Positions 23,907 to 33,976 of a stretch of DNA of 64,000 nucleotides are shown here, in pieces. The notes under the pieces are model-generated. The model ran no database searches. It was not told the DNA's origin and worked only from the letters and a program-made list of their open reading frames with translations. How positions within the stretch are numbered: position 1 is the stretch's first letter; the number at the start of each line of letters is the position of its first letter. The stretch is from NCBI RefSeq assembly GCF_034932105.1, contig NZ_JAYGIG010000007.1, positions 1 to 64,000 on the forward strand, given 5' to 3'. This DNA is from Leptothoe sp034932105. GTDB lineage: Bacteria > Cyanobacteriota > Cyanobacteriia > Phormidesmidales > Phormidesmidaceae. The position numbers and the translations under genes were made by a program.

Positions 23907-25130
23907 ATGCGTCTGCTTGTTCTTTCCCTCAATACGTTTCCTTATCCCCCGAGCCACGGCGCTGCTGAGGTCCGCACCTTTAACCTCCTGAGGCAGATTG
24001 GTCCGCTCCACGACATTACCCTGGTGGCCCATGCTACCCCCAATGCCACTGAGGAAAATATCCAGACGTTGAAAACCTGGGTCAAGGAAATTAAAATCTT
24101 TCCCGTACCTGACCAGCAAAAAACGCATCAGGATCGAAATCCCCTAAAGCAGGCCTTGCGTCTGGCCCAGTTTGTGATTACCGGCACCCCCCCTAGTGTC
24201 ACCTTTCGGTTTTCCCCGGAGGTGTATACCTGGGTCACGCAGCAGGTGGACGCTGGTAACTACGATGCGGTGATATGTGAGCACGGTGTCAATGAGATGT
24301 ACGTCCACCCTAAGTTGCGCCAGCAGGTAAAAACTGTGGCGGATATCCATAGCTCTGTCTATGGCTGGGTGTTTGATCATCTAGAGGCTGGAGCCTCAGA
24401 AAATCCATGGCGCGATCGGCTGTACCTGCCCCTGTTGGCCCGCTACGAAAAGCGATATTGCGCCAAATTCACCCATATTGTGGCCACCACCCCGGACGAT
24501 CGAGCCCATCTACGGCGGCTGGTGCCCGATGCCAATATCACCATCGTGTCCACAGGGGTGGATCTAGACACCTCTCCCTATCGCTCCCATGACCCCGGCG
24601 GTCAGTCCCTAATTTTTATTGGGGCCATGGATTCGTCCCACAACATTGATGCGGCTTGCTACCTGGCACGGGAAATTTTTCCTCTGGTGAAACAGCGCTA
24701 TCCAGAGGCGACGTTGAGTCTGGTGGGGACTCGCCCGGTACCAGCGGTGAAGGCGCTGGATGATATCCCCGGTGTGACCGTCACCGGGCGGGTGCCTTCG
24801 ATTACGGACTGTTTACAGCGCTCAACCATCAGTGTGGTGCCACTCCGGGCGGGCCTGGGCATTAAAACCAAAACCCTGGAGTCCATGGCGGTGGGGGTGC
24901 CGGTGGTGGCTAGCGATCGCGGTCTTGAGGGGATGGAGGTGGATATCGAGGGGGTGCCCCTGCGGGCATTGCGGGCCAATCAACCTGAGGATTATGTAAA
25001 GGCCATTGGTCGGTTGTTTGAAGATACAGCCCTGCGGCAGCAGCTCTCCGAAAATGCCCGTCAAATGATTGAAGCTGAATTTACTTGGGAGTACCTCGGT
25101 CAACGTTACGCCCAGGTGCTATCCTCCTAG
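23907..25130 (+). CDS. glycosyltransferase family 4
   Basis: A 407-residue GT-B enzyme. The N-terminal motif LSLNTFPYPPSHGAAEVRT contains the flexible glycine loop; the C-terminal domain shows LIFIGAMDSSHNIDA, VTVTGRVPSI, VPLRAGLGIKTKTLESMAVG and VVASDRGLEG, matching GT4 proteins that transfer mannose or similar sugars. It is the second gene of the operon begun by the GT2 gene. The substrate is unknown. Confidence 0.9.
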   Translation: MRLLVLSLNTFPYPPSHGAAEVRTFNLLRQIGPLHDITLVAHATPNATEENIQTLKTWVKEIKIFPVPDQQKTHQDRNPLKQALRLAQFVITGTPPSVTFRFSPEVYTWVTQQVDAGNYDAVICEHGVNEMYVHPKLRQQVKTVADIHSSVYGWVFDHLEAGASENPWRDRLYLPLLARYEKRYCAKFTHIVATTPDDRAHLRRLVPDANITIVSTGVDLDTSPYRSHDPGGQSLIFIGAMDSSHNIDAACYLAREIFPLVKQRYPEATLSLVGTRPVPAVKALDDIPGVTVTGRVPSITDCLQRSTISVVPLRAGLGIKTKTLESMAVGVPVVASDRGLEGMEVDIEGVPLRALRANQPEDYVKAIGRLFEDTALRQQLSENARQMIEAEFTWEYLGQRYAQVLSS

Positions 25131-25221
25131 GCACTATCATCAGGCTAGAGTCCAGCCAGTCTAGTCCCTTTAGCTTAGTTCTGCTAGTCAGGATGGTTGA
25201 TGTCTCTGTTGCAGCATTCCC

Positions 25222-27471
25222 ATGGGTCTGAGCAAATCAAATCCAGCTACCCACTCGGTAAAACTCTTGGTGAGCTCATCGTCAGGTCGTGTTCCCTGGC
25301 GGGTTCTGAGCGGCTTAACCTTGGGGGGTGGGGTCGTTTTGATGGCGGTGGTCATCCTATCAGGGGCCAAGCTGATTGTTGATCCCCATAGTCCCAATTG
25401 GTTAAAGCAGGCGTTTCCTGGATTAGCGAATAATTTTGAAGCTGTTCCCCAGACATCGGCTGAAATTCTAGCGGAGATGAAGTCCCAAGGTATTACCCCT
25501 GGGGAGCCCATCGCCTGGCCCCGAGTGGACCAGCCCCAAGCCTGGTTCTATCCGATTCTCAGCACGGATGATCGGTCCATTACGGAACTTTGGGTCTATC
25601 GGGTGCAGGGGGATCAGCTCCAGCGGGTGGATCAGGTGGCGATTCGGCCCCTGAAGGAATCCTTTATTACGAATCCCCTGGTGGGCAGCGCCTCCCAGGT
25701 GGTCAGTATCGAGAGTGATGCCACTCTGACATCGGTCAAACTGATGCCGATTAAGTCAGCCGATGTACCCTGGCTGCTGCTGGAGGGGCAGGGGCGCTAT
25801 GGCAATACCGTCATTCGCTACGGGCAGATTCTGAGCTATCAGCCGAGTTCCCAACGGATACATCGATTGCTCAATTGGTCGAGCCCGGCAGGGAAATTGC
25901 CCCAGTTGCAAACGGCGGAGACTGGAGATCAGCTCCTGATCGATCAAACTGTTGGGCTGCGGCCTAGTTTTTTGCTGTATCAAATCATTTCTAACGATCC
26001 GCCCCGGCTCCAGGAGGTGTCTCTTTACCAGTCGGTCTATGCATCAGACGTGGCCACATCTCTCTATGAAAAAGCGCTGCAGTTGGCCCAGGGGGCAGTG
26101 TGGTCCCATAGTTTGCAAATGATGCAGTCGGCCAAAGTGGAATTGGGCCCAGACTGGTCCCCCGCTGCCCAAAACCAGCTGCATTTAATTGGGTTACATG
26201 CTAAACGTACCCAAGAGCAAACTAAACAGACCTGGTCCAGTCAACAGCAACATATTTGGGCTTATTTAATTGATGGTCAGTGGGAGCAGGCCCTGACTAT
26301 TCTGGAAAGCAATCCTGAGCTCTATGGCGCTACGCTCAAACGGTTAGAAACGGATTTTGATGCCCTGTGGCGTTCGGTGACCGTACATCTACAGGTGCAT
26401 CCTAAGGATGTGGCCTCCCAGATCTGGGGGACGTTACTGGTGACGGCCCGCCAGTCACCGGAGGTGGGTAAGGACTGGTTGATGAAAAAAGCTCCTGGGA
26501 AGATCACGTTGGAACGGTTGCAGGCGTTGGGCCGCAGTCCGTTGGAGAGCGCGGGTGAAACGATCACGTCTGGGAAAAACCTTGGCCAGGCTGGGACCCA
26601 GGCCGCGTCAGCCCCGTTGGCGGCTGCTACCCATCCGGGGCGTTATCTGGGCCTGGTGGGGCAGGCTACTGCGGTGGTGGCACCGGAGGTTGGTTGGTTG
26701 CGATCGCAATCCCTACCCACCCCATTGCCAGGACAAACCTGGTATCACATTGACATCCAATTACTCCAAGACAGTGCTGGCTGGGGGCGGCCTCCCAACA
26801 CCATTACCGCCGCTAATTTTTGGGCCGAGTCCCTATCCCTGCGGCGGCAGCTGCAACTTTTTAATGGCCATCTCCCCGTTGCCGGACTGACTGTTCATGG
26901 GGTGAAAACCATGGGCTCTGGCTTAGCCCTATTGGCCATTGGCCCTAAGCTCGAATCCGGGACTGAACCCCAGAATGCCGGACCTGTCCTGGTGACCACG
27001 GGCCATGGTCTGCAGTGGTTGCCCACCCTGCCATGGCAAGCGACTCCCCCTGTGGCTAGCCTCCCCAATGCTATTTCCGCCCAAGCGAACGCCGGGGAGA
27101 CGACAGCCCAAACTATGGCCTCCCCGGCTGACCCGATTCCTGATGCGATCACGTTAATGGTCCATACCATTGGCTCCCAACTGGGTCTCACACCTGGGCA
27201 AATGTCTGAACTCTATCCCCATTTGCAATATGCCAGCTTGGACCTGATGGGGGATCCGACTGCGGAAAAACTATTCCACCTGGGCTCCCATGTACCCCCA
27301 GGGTTAGCGATTGCCCCAGGTAAAACCATGATATTTTCTGGGGCTGGAGAGCTGCTCTACAGTGATGTCGGCCAGCAACAGTCATTGTTAGCCCTAGCGG
27401 CAAAGAGTGCCGATCGACCGGCCACGCTATTGGTGGAACAGGCGGGCCGCTATACGCTGACGGGCTTGTGA
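25222..27471 (+). CDS. large membrane-anchored protein, unknown function
   Basis: A 749-residue protein with one membrane helix (about residues 30-52, LTLGGGVVLMAVVILSG) after a basic N terminus, so most of it faces the periplasm or lumen. The body looks mixed alpha/beta: a sandwich-like first third, a helical middle (LYEKALQLAQGAVWSHSLQMM, a TPR-like feel, residues 275-400), an Ala/Thr-rich linker near 450-480 and a C-terminal domain with LFHLGSHVPPGLAIAPG. No family is recognised. Its last 22 bp overlap the convergent CNB-EAL gene. It lies 91 bp after the glycosyltransferase operon and could belong to it. Confidence 0.65.
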   Translation: MGLSKSNPATHSVKLLVSSSSGRVPWRVLSGLTLGGGVVLMAVVILSGAKLIVDPHSPNWLKQAFPGLANNFEAVPQTSAEILAEMKSQGITPGEPIAWPRVDQPQAWFYPILSTDDRSITELWVYRVQGDQLQRVDQVAIRPLKESFITNPLVGSASQVVSIESDATLTSVKLMPIKSADVPWLLLEGQGRYGNTVIRYGQILSYQPSSQRIHRLLNWSSPAGKLPQLQTAETGDQLLIDQTVGLRPSFLLYQIISNDPPRLQEVSLYQSVYASDVATSLYEKALQLAQGAVWSHSLQMMQSAKVELGPDWSPAAQNQLHLIGLHAKRTQEQTKQTWSSQQQHIWAYLIDGQWEQALTILESNPELYGATLKRLETDFDALWRSVTVHLQVHPKDVASQIWGTLLVTARQSPEVGKDWLMKKAPGKITLERLQALGRSPLESAGETITSGKNLGQAGTQAASAPLAAATHPGRYLGLVGQATAVVAPEVGWLRSQSLPTPLPGQTWYHIDIQLLQDSAGWGRPPNTITAANFWAESLSLRRQLQLFNGHLPVAGLTVHGVKTMGSGLALLAIGPKLESGTEPQNAGPVLVTTGHGLQWLPTLPWQATPPVASLPNAISAQANAGETTAQTMASPADPIPDAITLMVHTIGSQLGLTPGQMSELYPHLQYASLDLMGDPTAEKLFHLGSHVPPGLAIAPGKTMIFSGAGELLYSDVGQQQSLLALAAKSADRPATLLVEQAGRYTLTGL

Positions 27472-28667
27472 GCTAGTTCCTGGGCCAGTAGCTGCTGCAC
27501 CTCGACAAAGGGCAGCGCTTTACCAAAGAGATAGCCCTGGCCAATGTCACAGCCAGACTTTTGCAGGACTTCTAGCTGTTCAAGGGTTTCAATCCCTTCC
27601 ACCACCGTTTGCATATTCAGTCCGTCGGCCATGGCCAACAGGCTTTTTAGTAGTACCTGGGTGCGGGGATTGGTCAGAATGTCCTGGACAAACGCCCGGT
27701 CAATTTTGAACCCATCCACCTCAAACCGAGTCAGATAGTTGAGGCTGGAGAACCCTGTGCCAAAGTCATCTAGGGATATTTTGAAACCGGCCTGACGACA
27801 GCACTGTAACGTTTCTAATGCGACCGGATTCTCCATAAAGACCCGTTCAGTGATTTCCAGTTTGATTTGCGATGGTTGTAGACTGTGTTGCTCGATGACC
27901 GTTTGCAATTCCGCTAAGAAATTATTTTCAGCTAGTTGCCGAGGGGCAACGTTGATGCTGACAAACAGGCACCTGTCGGGGCAGATAGTCTGGAACTGAG
28001 CCAAATCCCGGCAGGATTGCTGAATCGTCTGTTGACCAATGGGGATAATCAAGGATGTTTCTTCGGCCAGACTCGTAAACTCCCCTGGGGACACATGGCC
28101 TCGGGTAGGGCTAAACCATCGGATTAACGCTTCAAAGCCGAGGATTTGTCGGGTTTGAATGTTCACCAGGGGCTGATAGTGGGGCCGGAGTTGCTGATTG
28201 ACCAGGGCTGCCTGCAGTTCCGATTCAAGGCGCATTTTATCGAGCACTTGGTCATTGTCGGCCACCGACTGGGAGGGTAGTCCGGTGGGGATATTGGCGG
28301 CTGTGGATGAGGTCACCTGGGGGGTGCTACGGATCCGATGGAGCAAGGTCTTCACCAACAGCTGCACTACGGGGTCCGCATCCTGCACTCGTTCCGAAAT
28401 TTGTCGACTAGAAATGGCAACACAGACGGTCTCTTCGAGGGCCCTAGCCGATGCTGAGCGGGGGGCTGTATCCATCACGGCCATTTCTCCCAGCACATCG
28501 CCACTGGTCAATATACGTAGGGGGAAGGGTTGACCATCGATGGTGATGGCAATTTCTACCCTCCCTGACTCAATGATGTAGGCTGAATCTCCGGGGTCTC
28601 CCTCAGAGAAAATAGTCTCACCTGTTTGAAAGCGCTTCAGCGCAGAGGCAGAACTCCAGTTAGACAT
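27450..28667 (-). CDS. cyclic-nucleotide-binding domain plus EAL c-di-GMP phosphodiesterase
   Basis: A 405-residue cytoplasmic two-domain protein. The CNB domain (about residues 8-118) keeps the phosphate-binding cassette GEMAVMDTAPRSA with E61 and R70. The EAL domain (about 150-400) keeps every known catalytic residue: E179 of FEALIRW, the Asn of SINVAPRQL, the Glu of LEITE, LDDFGTGFSS, the Lys of FKIDRAF, the Glu of VVEGIET and the Gln of GQGYLFG. This predicts hydrolysis of c-di-GMP to pGpG under control of cAMP or cGMP. It is transcribed alone. Confidence 0.92.
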   Translation of the reverse strand: MSNWSSASALKRFQTGETIFSEGDPGDSAYIIESGRVEIAITIDGQPFPLRILTSGDVLGEMAVMDTAPRSASARALEETVCVAISSRQISERVQDADPVVQLLVKTLLHRIRSTPQVTSSTAANIPTGLPSQSVADNDQVLDKMRLESELQAALVNQQLRPHYQPLVNIQTRQILGFEALIRWFSPTRGHVSPGEFTSLAEETSLIIPIGQQTIQQSCRDLAQFQTICPDRCLFVSINVAPRQLAENNFLAELQTVIEQHSLQPSQIKLEITERVFMENPVALETLQCCRQAGFKISLDDFGTGFSSLNYLTRFEVDGFKIDRAFVQDILTNPRTQVLLKSLLAMADGLNMQTVVEGIETLEQLEVLQKSGCDIGQGYLFGKALPFVEVQQLLAQELAHKPVSV

Positions 28668-28863
28668 TGGTGTCTTAACCCAGTGAACAACAAAATTAAC
28701 TAGTAAAAATCACGGGGATGCACAGTCAAAAGACACATCTCATCCTCAATTGGTTTCCCTGATATCTACATGTTCTGTCTAGTGACTACGGGAAACTACT
28801 GAAGTTTTAGGGAATAGATGTTTAGAAAGCCTAGATCTGGCTCAAGATCTTGACCAAGCATCG

Positions 28864-29763
28864 TTAAAACGATTGGACAAACGCCATCTTGGGCACCAGG
28901 TGGGATTGACCCTCTTTAATCCGAAATACCCCAATGCCTAGAAATGGGCAGGTGTCGGTCATCACCCGCAGGGGCTGTTCCAGTTCAAGGGTGGGAACCA
29001 TGGGCAAACGCTGTCCCTGACACCAGCGACGGCCGACTTCAGGGGAGAGCACTATTTGGGGTAAATGTGCCATGGCTACAGTCGGGGCAATCAGTTCAAC
29101 CTGTTCTGGCTGCTCAGATAATGTCTCCAGAGAAATACTGGTGTCTAATGTAAATCCGCTGCTTTGGGTGCGAATTAGGGAGGCTAAGGTGCCGCCTACC
29201 TCCAGGAGCGCGCCCAGATCCCTGGCAATGGAGCGGATGTAGGTACCGGCTCCACAGGTAATATCTAGGGTGATTTGGGGCGTATCCCCCGGTTGCCAAT
29301 GGACCACATCAATTTGGTGAATAACGACCTGGCGGCTTGGAATATCCACTGCTTTAGTCATGCCCTGACGGGCCAAGTCATAAAGCCGCCGACCGTCAAC
29401 ATGTACCGCGCTGTAGAGTGGGGGGATTTGCTGAATGGTGCCTTGGAACTGCTCTAAATGCTTGGTGATGGCCGCCGGGGTCAGATGGGCTGCCGGGGTG
29501 TGGGTGAGGATAGTGCCGTCGAGGTCGTCCGTATCTGTGGTGGTGCCCAGCTGCACCACGGCACGATAGGCCTTATCGCTAGGGAGATAAGGCAACAGGC
29601 GAGTGGCGCGACCCACCGCCATGGGCAGGACACCAGTGGCTGCCGGGTCTAGGGTGCCAGCATGGCCAATTTTTTTGGTGTTGAGTAGGCGGCGTAGTTT
29701 GGCTACACAGTCATGGGATGTCCAGCCAGCAGGTTTATGGAGGTTTACAAAACCATCAGGCAT
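28864..29763 (-). CDS. truB: tRNA pseudouridine(55) synthase
   Basis: A 299-residue enzyme that isomerises U55 in the T-loop of tRNAs. The N-terminal MPDGFVNLHKPAGWTSHDCV is characteristic; the catalytic Asp is D39 in GHAGTLDPAATGVLP. YSAVHVDGRRLYDLARQG and GTYIRSIARDLG (positions about 118-135 and 175-186) are further TruB motifs. The normal length and a C-terminal PUA-like tail are present. It lies 76 bp downstream of the DUF1400 hydrolase gene on the same strand. Confidence 0.96.
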   Translation of the reverse strand: MPDGFVNLHKPAGWTSHDCVAKLRRLLNTKKIGHAGTLDPAATGVLPMAVGRATRLLPYLPSDKAYRAVVQLGTTTDTDDLDGTILTHTPAAHLTPAAITKHLEQFQGTIQQIPPLYSAVHVDGRRLYDLARQGMTKAVDIPSRQVVIHQIDVVHWQPGDTPQITLDITCGAGTYIRSIARDLGALLEVGGTLASLIRTQSSGFTLDTSISLETLSEQPEQVELIAPTVAMAHLPQIVLSPEVGRRWCQGQRLPMVPTLELEQPLRVMTDTCPFLGIGVFRIKEGQSHLVPKMAFVQSF

Positions 29764-29839
29764 GGTTGGTCGCAGGGAATGGCTGGGGGGCAGGATGAGG
29801 GAACCGGATTAAGAAATAGGATTAATCAAAGTCATCCTA

Positions 29840-31684
29840 TCAGGGCGATGGGGGGGGCGGGGCCGAAAATGCGGGGGGGCGGGTTTCATCTAGCAGCACC
29901 TCTGGAGTAACAGGTGCTGGATTGGCGAGCTCTGCTCCGGTTAGAGCCTCGGGGGAGATAATTTCGTCGGCTGCTGCCCGGGGTGGTCCACCGAGCTGAT
30001 CTGCTAAGGCGGGACCGGTGAGGCTTTGGACGAGGCTGAGTTTGATCGGGTCTTGGTTGAGCTGGGCGATGCCGTCGGCGGTCAGCAGTGCCCCATAGGT
30101 ACTGTTTCCTGTCAAGTGCTGGGTTAAGAATGCCAGGCTGGATGCGGCGAGGTAAGTTTGGGCTAGCTCGGGAGCCGGGCCAATAATTTCTGGGGGGAGG
30201 TCAAAGGATTCGCTACCGGTTGCTGTCATGGCAATGGTGGAAAAGTGGGTGCCCTGGCGCATGAGCAGGAGGTAGCGCTCGGGATGGGTGAGCCAGGTAA
30301 AGGGCACCAGCTGTTCTTGGAGGGCGGGAGCGACGGTATCAGCGCCGCTGGATACCAGCATGGTTGGTGTGGTCACTTGGCCCAGGCTTTCTTCGCCAAA
30401 GATCACGCTGGTGATGGGATTGATTGCGATCGCAGCCCTCACCCGCCCATCCTGTAATGACAGGGTCGTCTCAGGGGATTCAGCCAACTGACTGGCCTGA
30501 CATTGCAGTAGCAATGACGCATTCAACGATAGGGACCCGGGAGGACAGCTTGCCTGCAGCACCTCAAAATCCAGGCTGGCACCGGCTAAGGCCAAGGCCG
30601 TATAGCCCCCAAATGACTGACCTACGATGCCGACTTGGGCAAAATTAATCAAATTACGATACTGGGTGGCCTCCCGCTCTAAATAGTTAAGCAGGGCCGA
30701 AATCCCCTGGGGCCGCTCAAGAAATTCTTCGTTAGGGATCACATCAGCCGACTTGCCCACCAGTAGGGCGTTAATTTGCGCCGCGTTACTCCCGGGGTGT
30801 TCCACATTCAGCACCAAAAAACCATGGGAGGCCAAATGCTCGCCCAGATAGGCATAGGACGTGCGGTCACTACCTAAGCCATGGGAAATAATCACCGTGG
30901 GGCGGTTGGGTTGGCGCTGGCCCTGCAGCGTTGGCAGATAGACATCAGCTGGGATGGGAGCATTGCTAGCCAATGTTTGGCGCTCTACCTGAAAACGTCC
31001 AGGCCGTTGAGCTTGAAGGGCTAAGGCCCGTAGCCTTGCTTGCTCCATCTCGGATAATGCCACTGTCGGAGCACCTAGCCGCTCTAGTAAATCAATCGAT
31101 GCTTCTGTTTCATAGATGGCCCGGTTAATCTCGCGCAGCAGCCCCAAACCTCGATCTAACTCAATCCGCATTTCCGAGGAGGGAAAATTACGCAATGTAT
31201 TCAACAGGGTCAGACCTTCATCCTGATCGGATACCGCCACCAACAGTGCCCCTCGCAGTGCTCGCAAATCGCTGCGCCGGGCCTCTGTGCGAATAAAGTC
31301 AGCGGCAATATTCAGGAGGTATTCCCCCTGTTTGGTATGGAAAAATCGATCTAACAGCACCACATCCACATCAATGGTGTCGATATCTTGATCTAAACGC
31401 CACGTGAGGGCCTGTCTGAGCACATCAACATCGTAGTCATCGGGTAAGAACTGAGCATAGTAGGCCAGATCTTCACTGAGTACCCCATTCTCAGCCAGCT
31501 GTTCTAAATCAGCCAGTTCGATGGAGCGTTCCACCGGACCAAAGGCAAACGTGACGCGTTCTGCCCCCTGGCTAGCTGCGGCCGTGGTCAAGATTGTCCC
31601 TAAAACTGTCCCCAAGACTGTCCCTACTGACCGGGCTAGCCGTTGAATATCCTTGCTTGCAGCCGATAAGCACAATCGTTTCAT
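29840..31684 (-). CDS. secreted alpha/beta hydrolase with N-terminal DUF1400 domain
   Basis: A 614-residue protein. A signal peptide with repeated TVLG steps (about residues 19-40) precedes a DUF1400 region (AERVTFAFGPVERSIEL through about residue 175), a cyanobacterial domain. The hydrolase half has ISHGLGSDRTSY (oxyanion region), nucleophile S357 in GQSFGG, an Asp in SSGADTVAP and a His in RQGTHFS, so the triad appears complete. The C terminus is Pro-rich. It resembles platelet-activating-factor acetylhydrolase/dienelactone-type enzymes; the substrate is unknown. It is probably exported. Confidence 0.88.
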   Translation of the reverse strand: MKRLCLSAASKDIQRLARSVGTVLGTVLGTILTTAAASQGAERVTFAFGPVERSIELADLEQLAENGVLSEDLAYYAQFLPDDYDVDVLRQALTWRLDQDIDTIDVDVVLLDRFFHTKQGEYLLNIAADFIRTEARRSDLRALRGALLVAVSDQDEGLTLLNTLRNFPSSEMRIELDRGLGLLREINRAIYETEASIDLLERLGAPTVALSEMEQARLRALALQAQRPGRFQVERQTLASNAPIPADVYLPTLQGQRQPNRPTVIISHGLGSDRTSYAYLGEHLASHGFLVLNVEHPGSNAAQINALLVGKSADVIPNEEFLERPQGISALLNYLEREATQYRNLINFAQVGIVGQSFGGYTALALAGASLDFEVLQASCPPGSLSLNASLLLQCQASQLAESPETTLSLQDGRVRAAIAINPITSVIFGEESLGQVTTPTMLVSSGADTVAPALQEQLVPFTWLTHPERYLLLMRQGTHFSTIAMTATGSESFDLPPEIIGPAPELAQTYLAASSLAFLTQHLTGNSTYGALLTADGIAQLNQDPIKLSLVQSLTGPALADQLGGPPRAAADEIISPEALTGAELANPAPVTPEVLLDETRPPAFSAPPPPSP

Positions 31685-31736
31685 AACCTTATATTCGCAG
31701 CCAGAAAATGCCCAGAAAATGTCCAGAAAACAAAAC

Positions 31737-33782
31737 CTAAGGGGATGCCGTTTCTTCCAACAACGCTAGCAACTCTTCTTCGCTCAGCTGTTGAATACCC
31801 AGCTTTTCAGCCTTAGCCAGCTTTGATCCGGCATCTATACCGACCACAACATAGCTTGTTTTTGCGCTGACTGACCCAGTCACTTTGCCTCCACTGGCCT
31901 CAATTTTGGCCTTAGCCTCCCGGCGGCTGAGGGTGGGTAGGGTGCCGGTGAGTACAAATGTTTTGTTCGCCATGGGCAGCTCCGTGGAGGCGACCACCGG
32001 AGGTGCACCGGCTAACTGCACCCCTGCTATGTTTAAGCGCTCAATTAGGCGCTGGTTAGCCGATGCTTGAAACCATTCATGGACGGAGTAGGCAATTTCT
32101 GGACCAATGCCATACACCGCTTCAATATCCTTTGGTTCTGCCGCTGCCAAACGGTCTGCTGTATAGAATTCCTGGGTCAGCAGCTGGGCATTGACCACCC
32201 CCACATGGCGAATGCCCAGACCAAAGAGTACCCGAGACCAAGGTTGTGACTTAGAGGCTTGGATGGCATCGATCAATTTCTGGGCCAGTTGCTGCCCCAT
32301 GCGTTCCAGGGGCAGGAGGTCCTCGACGGTCAAATCATATAGATCGGCCACGGAGCTAACTAGCCGTTGTGCTAAGAGCTGCTGCACCCATTTTTCCCCC
32401 AGCCCACCGATGTCCAGGGCTTGACGACTGGTCCAGTGGATGAGATCCCCTCGCACAATGGCCGGGCAGGTGGGATTGATACATCGGGTCACCGCCTCAT
32501 CTGCCGGTCTGACTAAGGCTGCACCACATTCAGGGCAGTGGGTGGGCAGCTGACAGGGTTCGGCTCCCTGGGGTCTGAGGTCCGTTAATACCCGCACTAT
32601 CTCAGGAATAATTTCCCCGGCTTTGCGGACGATGACGGTGTCCCCCTTGTGGAGGTTGAGTTCAGCGATCCGATCGGCGTTGTGCAGGGTGGCCCGCGAA
32701 ACGGTCGTTCCCGCCAGCTGCACGGGGGCTAATTCGGCCACTGGTGTGACCGCCCCCGTGCGGCCAATTTGTACCGTCATGTCCCGCAAAATGGTCGGGG
32801 CTTCTTCGGCCGGATATTTCAGGGCAATGGCCCAGCGAGGAAATTTTTGGGTAAACCCTAGGCGCTCCTGTAAAGCCAGATCGTTCAGTTTAACCACCAC
32901 CCCATCGGTGAGGTAGGGGAGCTGGGTGCGGGCTTGGTCCCAATAGTTGTAAAACTGGGCCACATCTTCTGTTTTGGGACAAAGTTGGCAATTGGGATTG
33001 ACCTTAAATCCAAGGGTTTGTAGGGTCTTTAGGGAATCTTCCTGGGTTTGGGGGGAGGACAGACCACCCGTGCCTTCGGGTAAAAGGAGCGTATAGGCAA
33101 AAAAGTCGAGGCGGCGCTGGGCCACCACCTTAGAGTCCAGCTGGCGCAGGGTGCCAGCCGCTGCGTTTCGGGGGTTGGCAAAGGGGGCTTCCTCCTTTGC
33201 TTGGCGTTCAGCGTTAATGCGCTTAAACACATCGTTGGGGATAAAGGCCTCCCCCCTCACTTCCACCCGTGGGGGAGGAGGCTCGATTTGGAGCCGTAGG
33301 GGAATGGAGCGAATGGTGCGCACATTGGGGGTGATGTCTTCGCCGCTGATGCCGTCGCCGCGAGTCACCCCGCGAGTGAGGAGACCATTTTCATAGGTCA
33401 GGGCTAGGGCATTGCCATCAATCTTTAGTTCAGCCACAACCGGGGCCGATTCTATATCAGGTGTTTGTCGCTGCCAGCGAGTTTCCCACTGGCGATATTC
33501 GTCAATATCAAAGGCATTTTCCAAACTGTAGAGCGGAATATTGTGCTCTAGGGCCGTGAACTGACTGGCCGGTTGTTCCCCCACCCGCTGGGTAGGGCTA
33601 TCGGGGGTAACAAGGGCGGGATGCTGTTCCTCTAAATCTTGCAGTTCGCGATAGAGCCGGTCGTAAACTTCGTCAGGTAGGTCAGGGGCATCCAGCACGT
33701 GGTAGGCATAGCTAGCTTTTTGCAGTTGAGATCGCAGCTCTTTTGCCCGCTGGCGCAAATTTTCTGGAACTGTTTCTGCCAT
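31737..33782 (-). CDS. ligA: NAD-dependent DNA ligase
   Basis: A 681-residue enzyme of normal length. In order there are the NMN-binding Ia region (SYAYHVLDAPDLPDEVYD), the adenylation domain with K120 in AELKIDG, the OB fold, a four-cysteine zinc finger (CPEC, RC, TC, about residues 415-440), helix-hairpin-helix repeats and a C-terminal BRCT domain (about 598-681). It seals nicks during replication and repair. It is followed by the DUF1400 hydrolase gene after 52 bp. Confidence 0.98.
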   Translation of the reverse strand: MAETVPENLRQRAKELRSQLQKASYAYHVLDAPDLPDEVYDRLYRELQDLEEQHPALVTPDSPTQRVGEQPASQFTALEHNIPLYSLENAFDIDEYRQWETRWQRQTPDIESAPVVAELKIDGNALALTYENGLLTRGVTRGDGISGEDITPNVRTIRSIPLRLQIEPPPPRVEVRGEAFIPNDVFKRINAERQAKEEAPFANPRNAAAGTLRQLDSKVVAQRRLDFFAYTLLLPEGTGGLSSPQTQEDSLKTLQTLGFKVNPNCQLCPKTEDVAQFYNYWDQARTQLPYLTDGVVVKLNDLALQERLGFTQKFPRWAIALKYPAEEAPTILRDMTVQIGRTGAVTPVAELAPVQLAGTTVSRATLHNADRIAELNLHKGDTVIVRKAGEIIPEIVRVLTDLRPQGAEPCQLPTHCPECGAALVRPADEAVTRCINPTCPAIVRGDLIHWTSRQALDIGGLGEKWVQQLLAQRLVSSVADLYDLTVEDLLPLERMGQQLAQKLIDAIQASKSQPWSRVLFGLGIRHVGVVNAQLLTQEFYTADRLAAAEPKDIEAVYGIGPEIAYSVHEWFQASANQRLIERLNIAGVQLAGAPPVVASTELPMANKTFVLTGTLPTLSRREAKAKIEASGGKVTGSVSAKTSYVVVGIDAGSKLAKAEKLGIQQLSEEELLALLEETASP

Positions 33783-33976
33783 ACCGTTAGGATGCTGAAT
33801 TGATATTGATTTAAGAAACTGGGGTGGGCCTGGATGGGCACATTGAATTCTACCCGAGGAAAGCCTTCAGCAGCCATGGGCGGCGCAATCTCCTGAAGGC
33901 TTTCGGCGATCGCCTATGGACTTATACAAGCATGGTTATACGGTGGTTATATAACCATGGGTATACAAGGTAGTTT

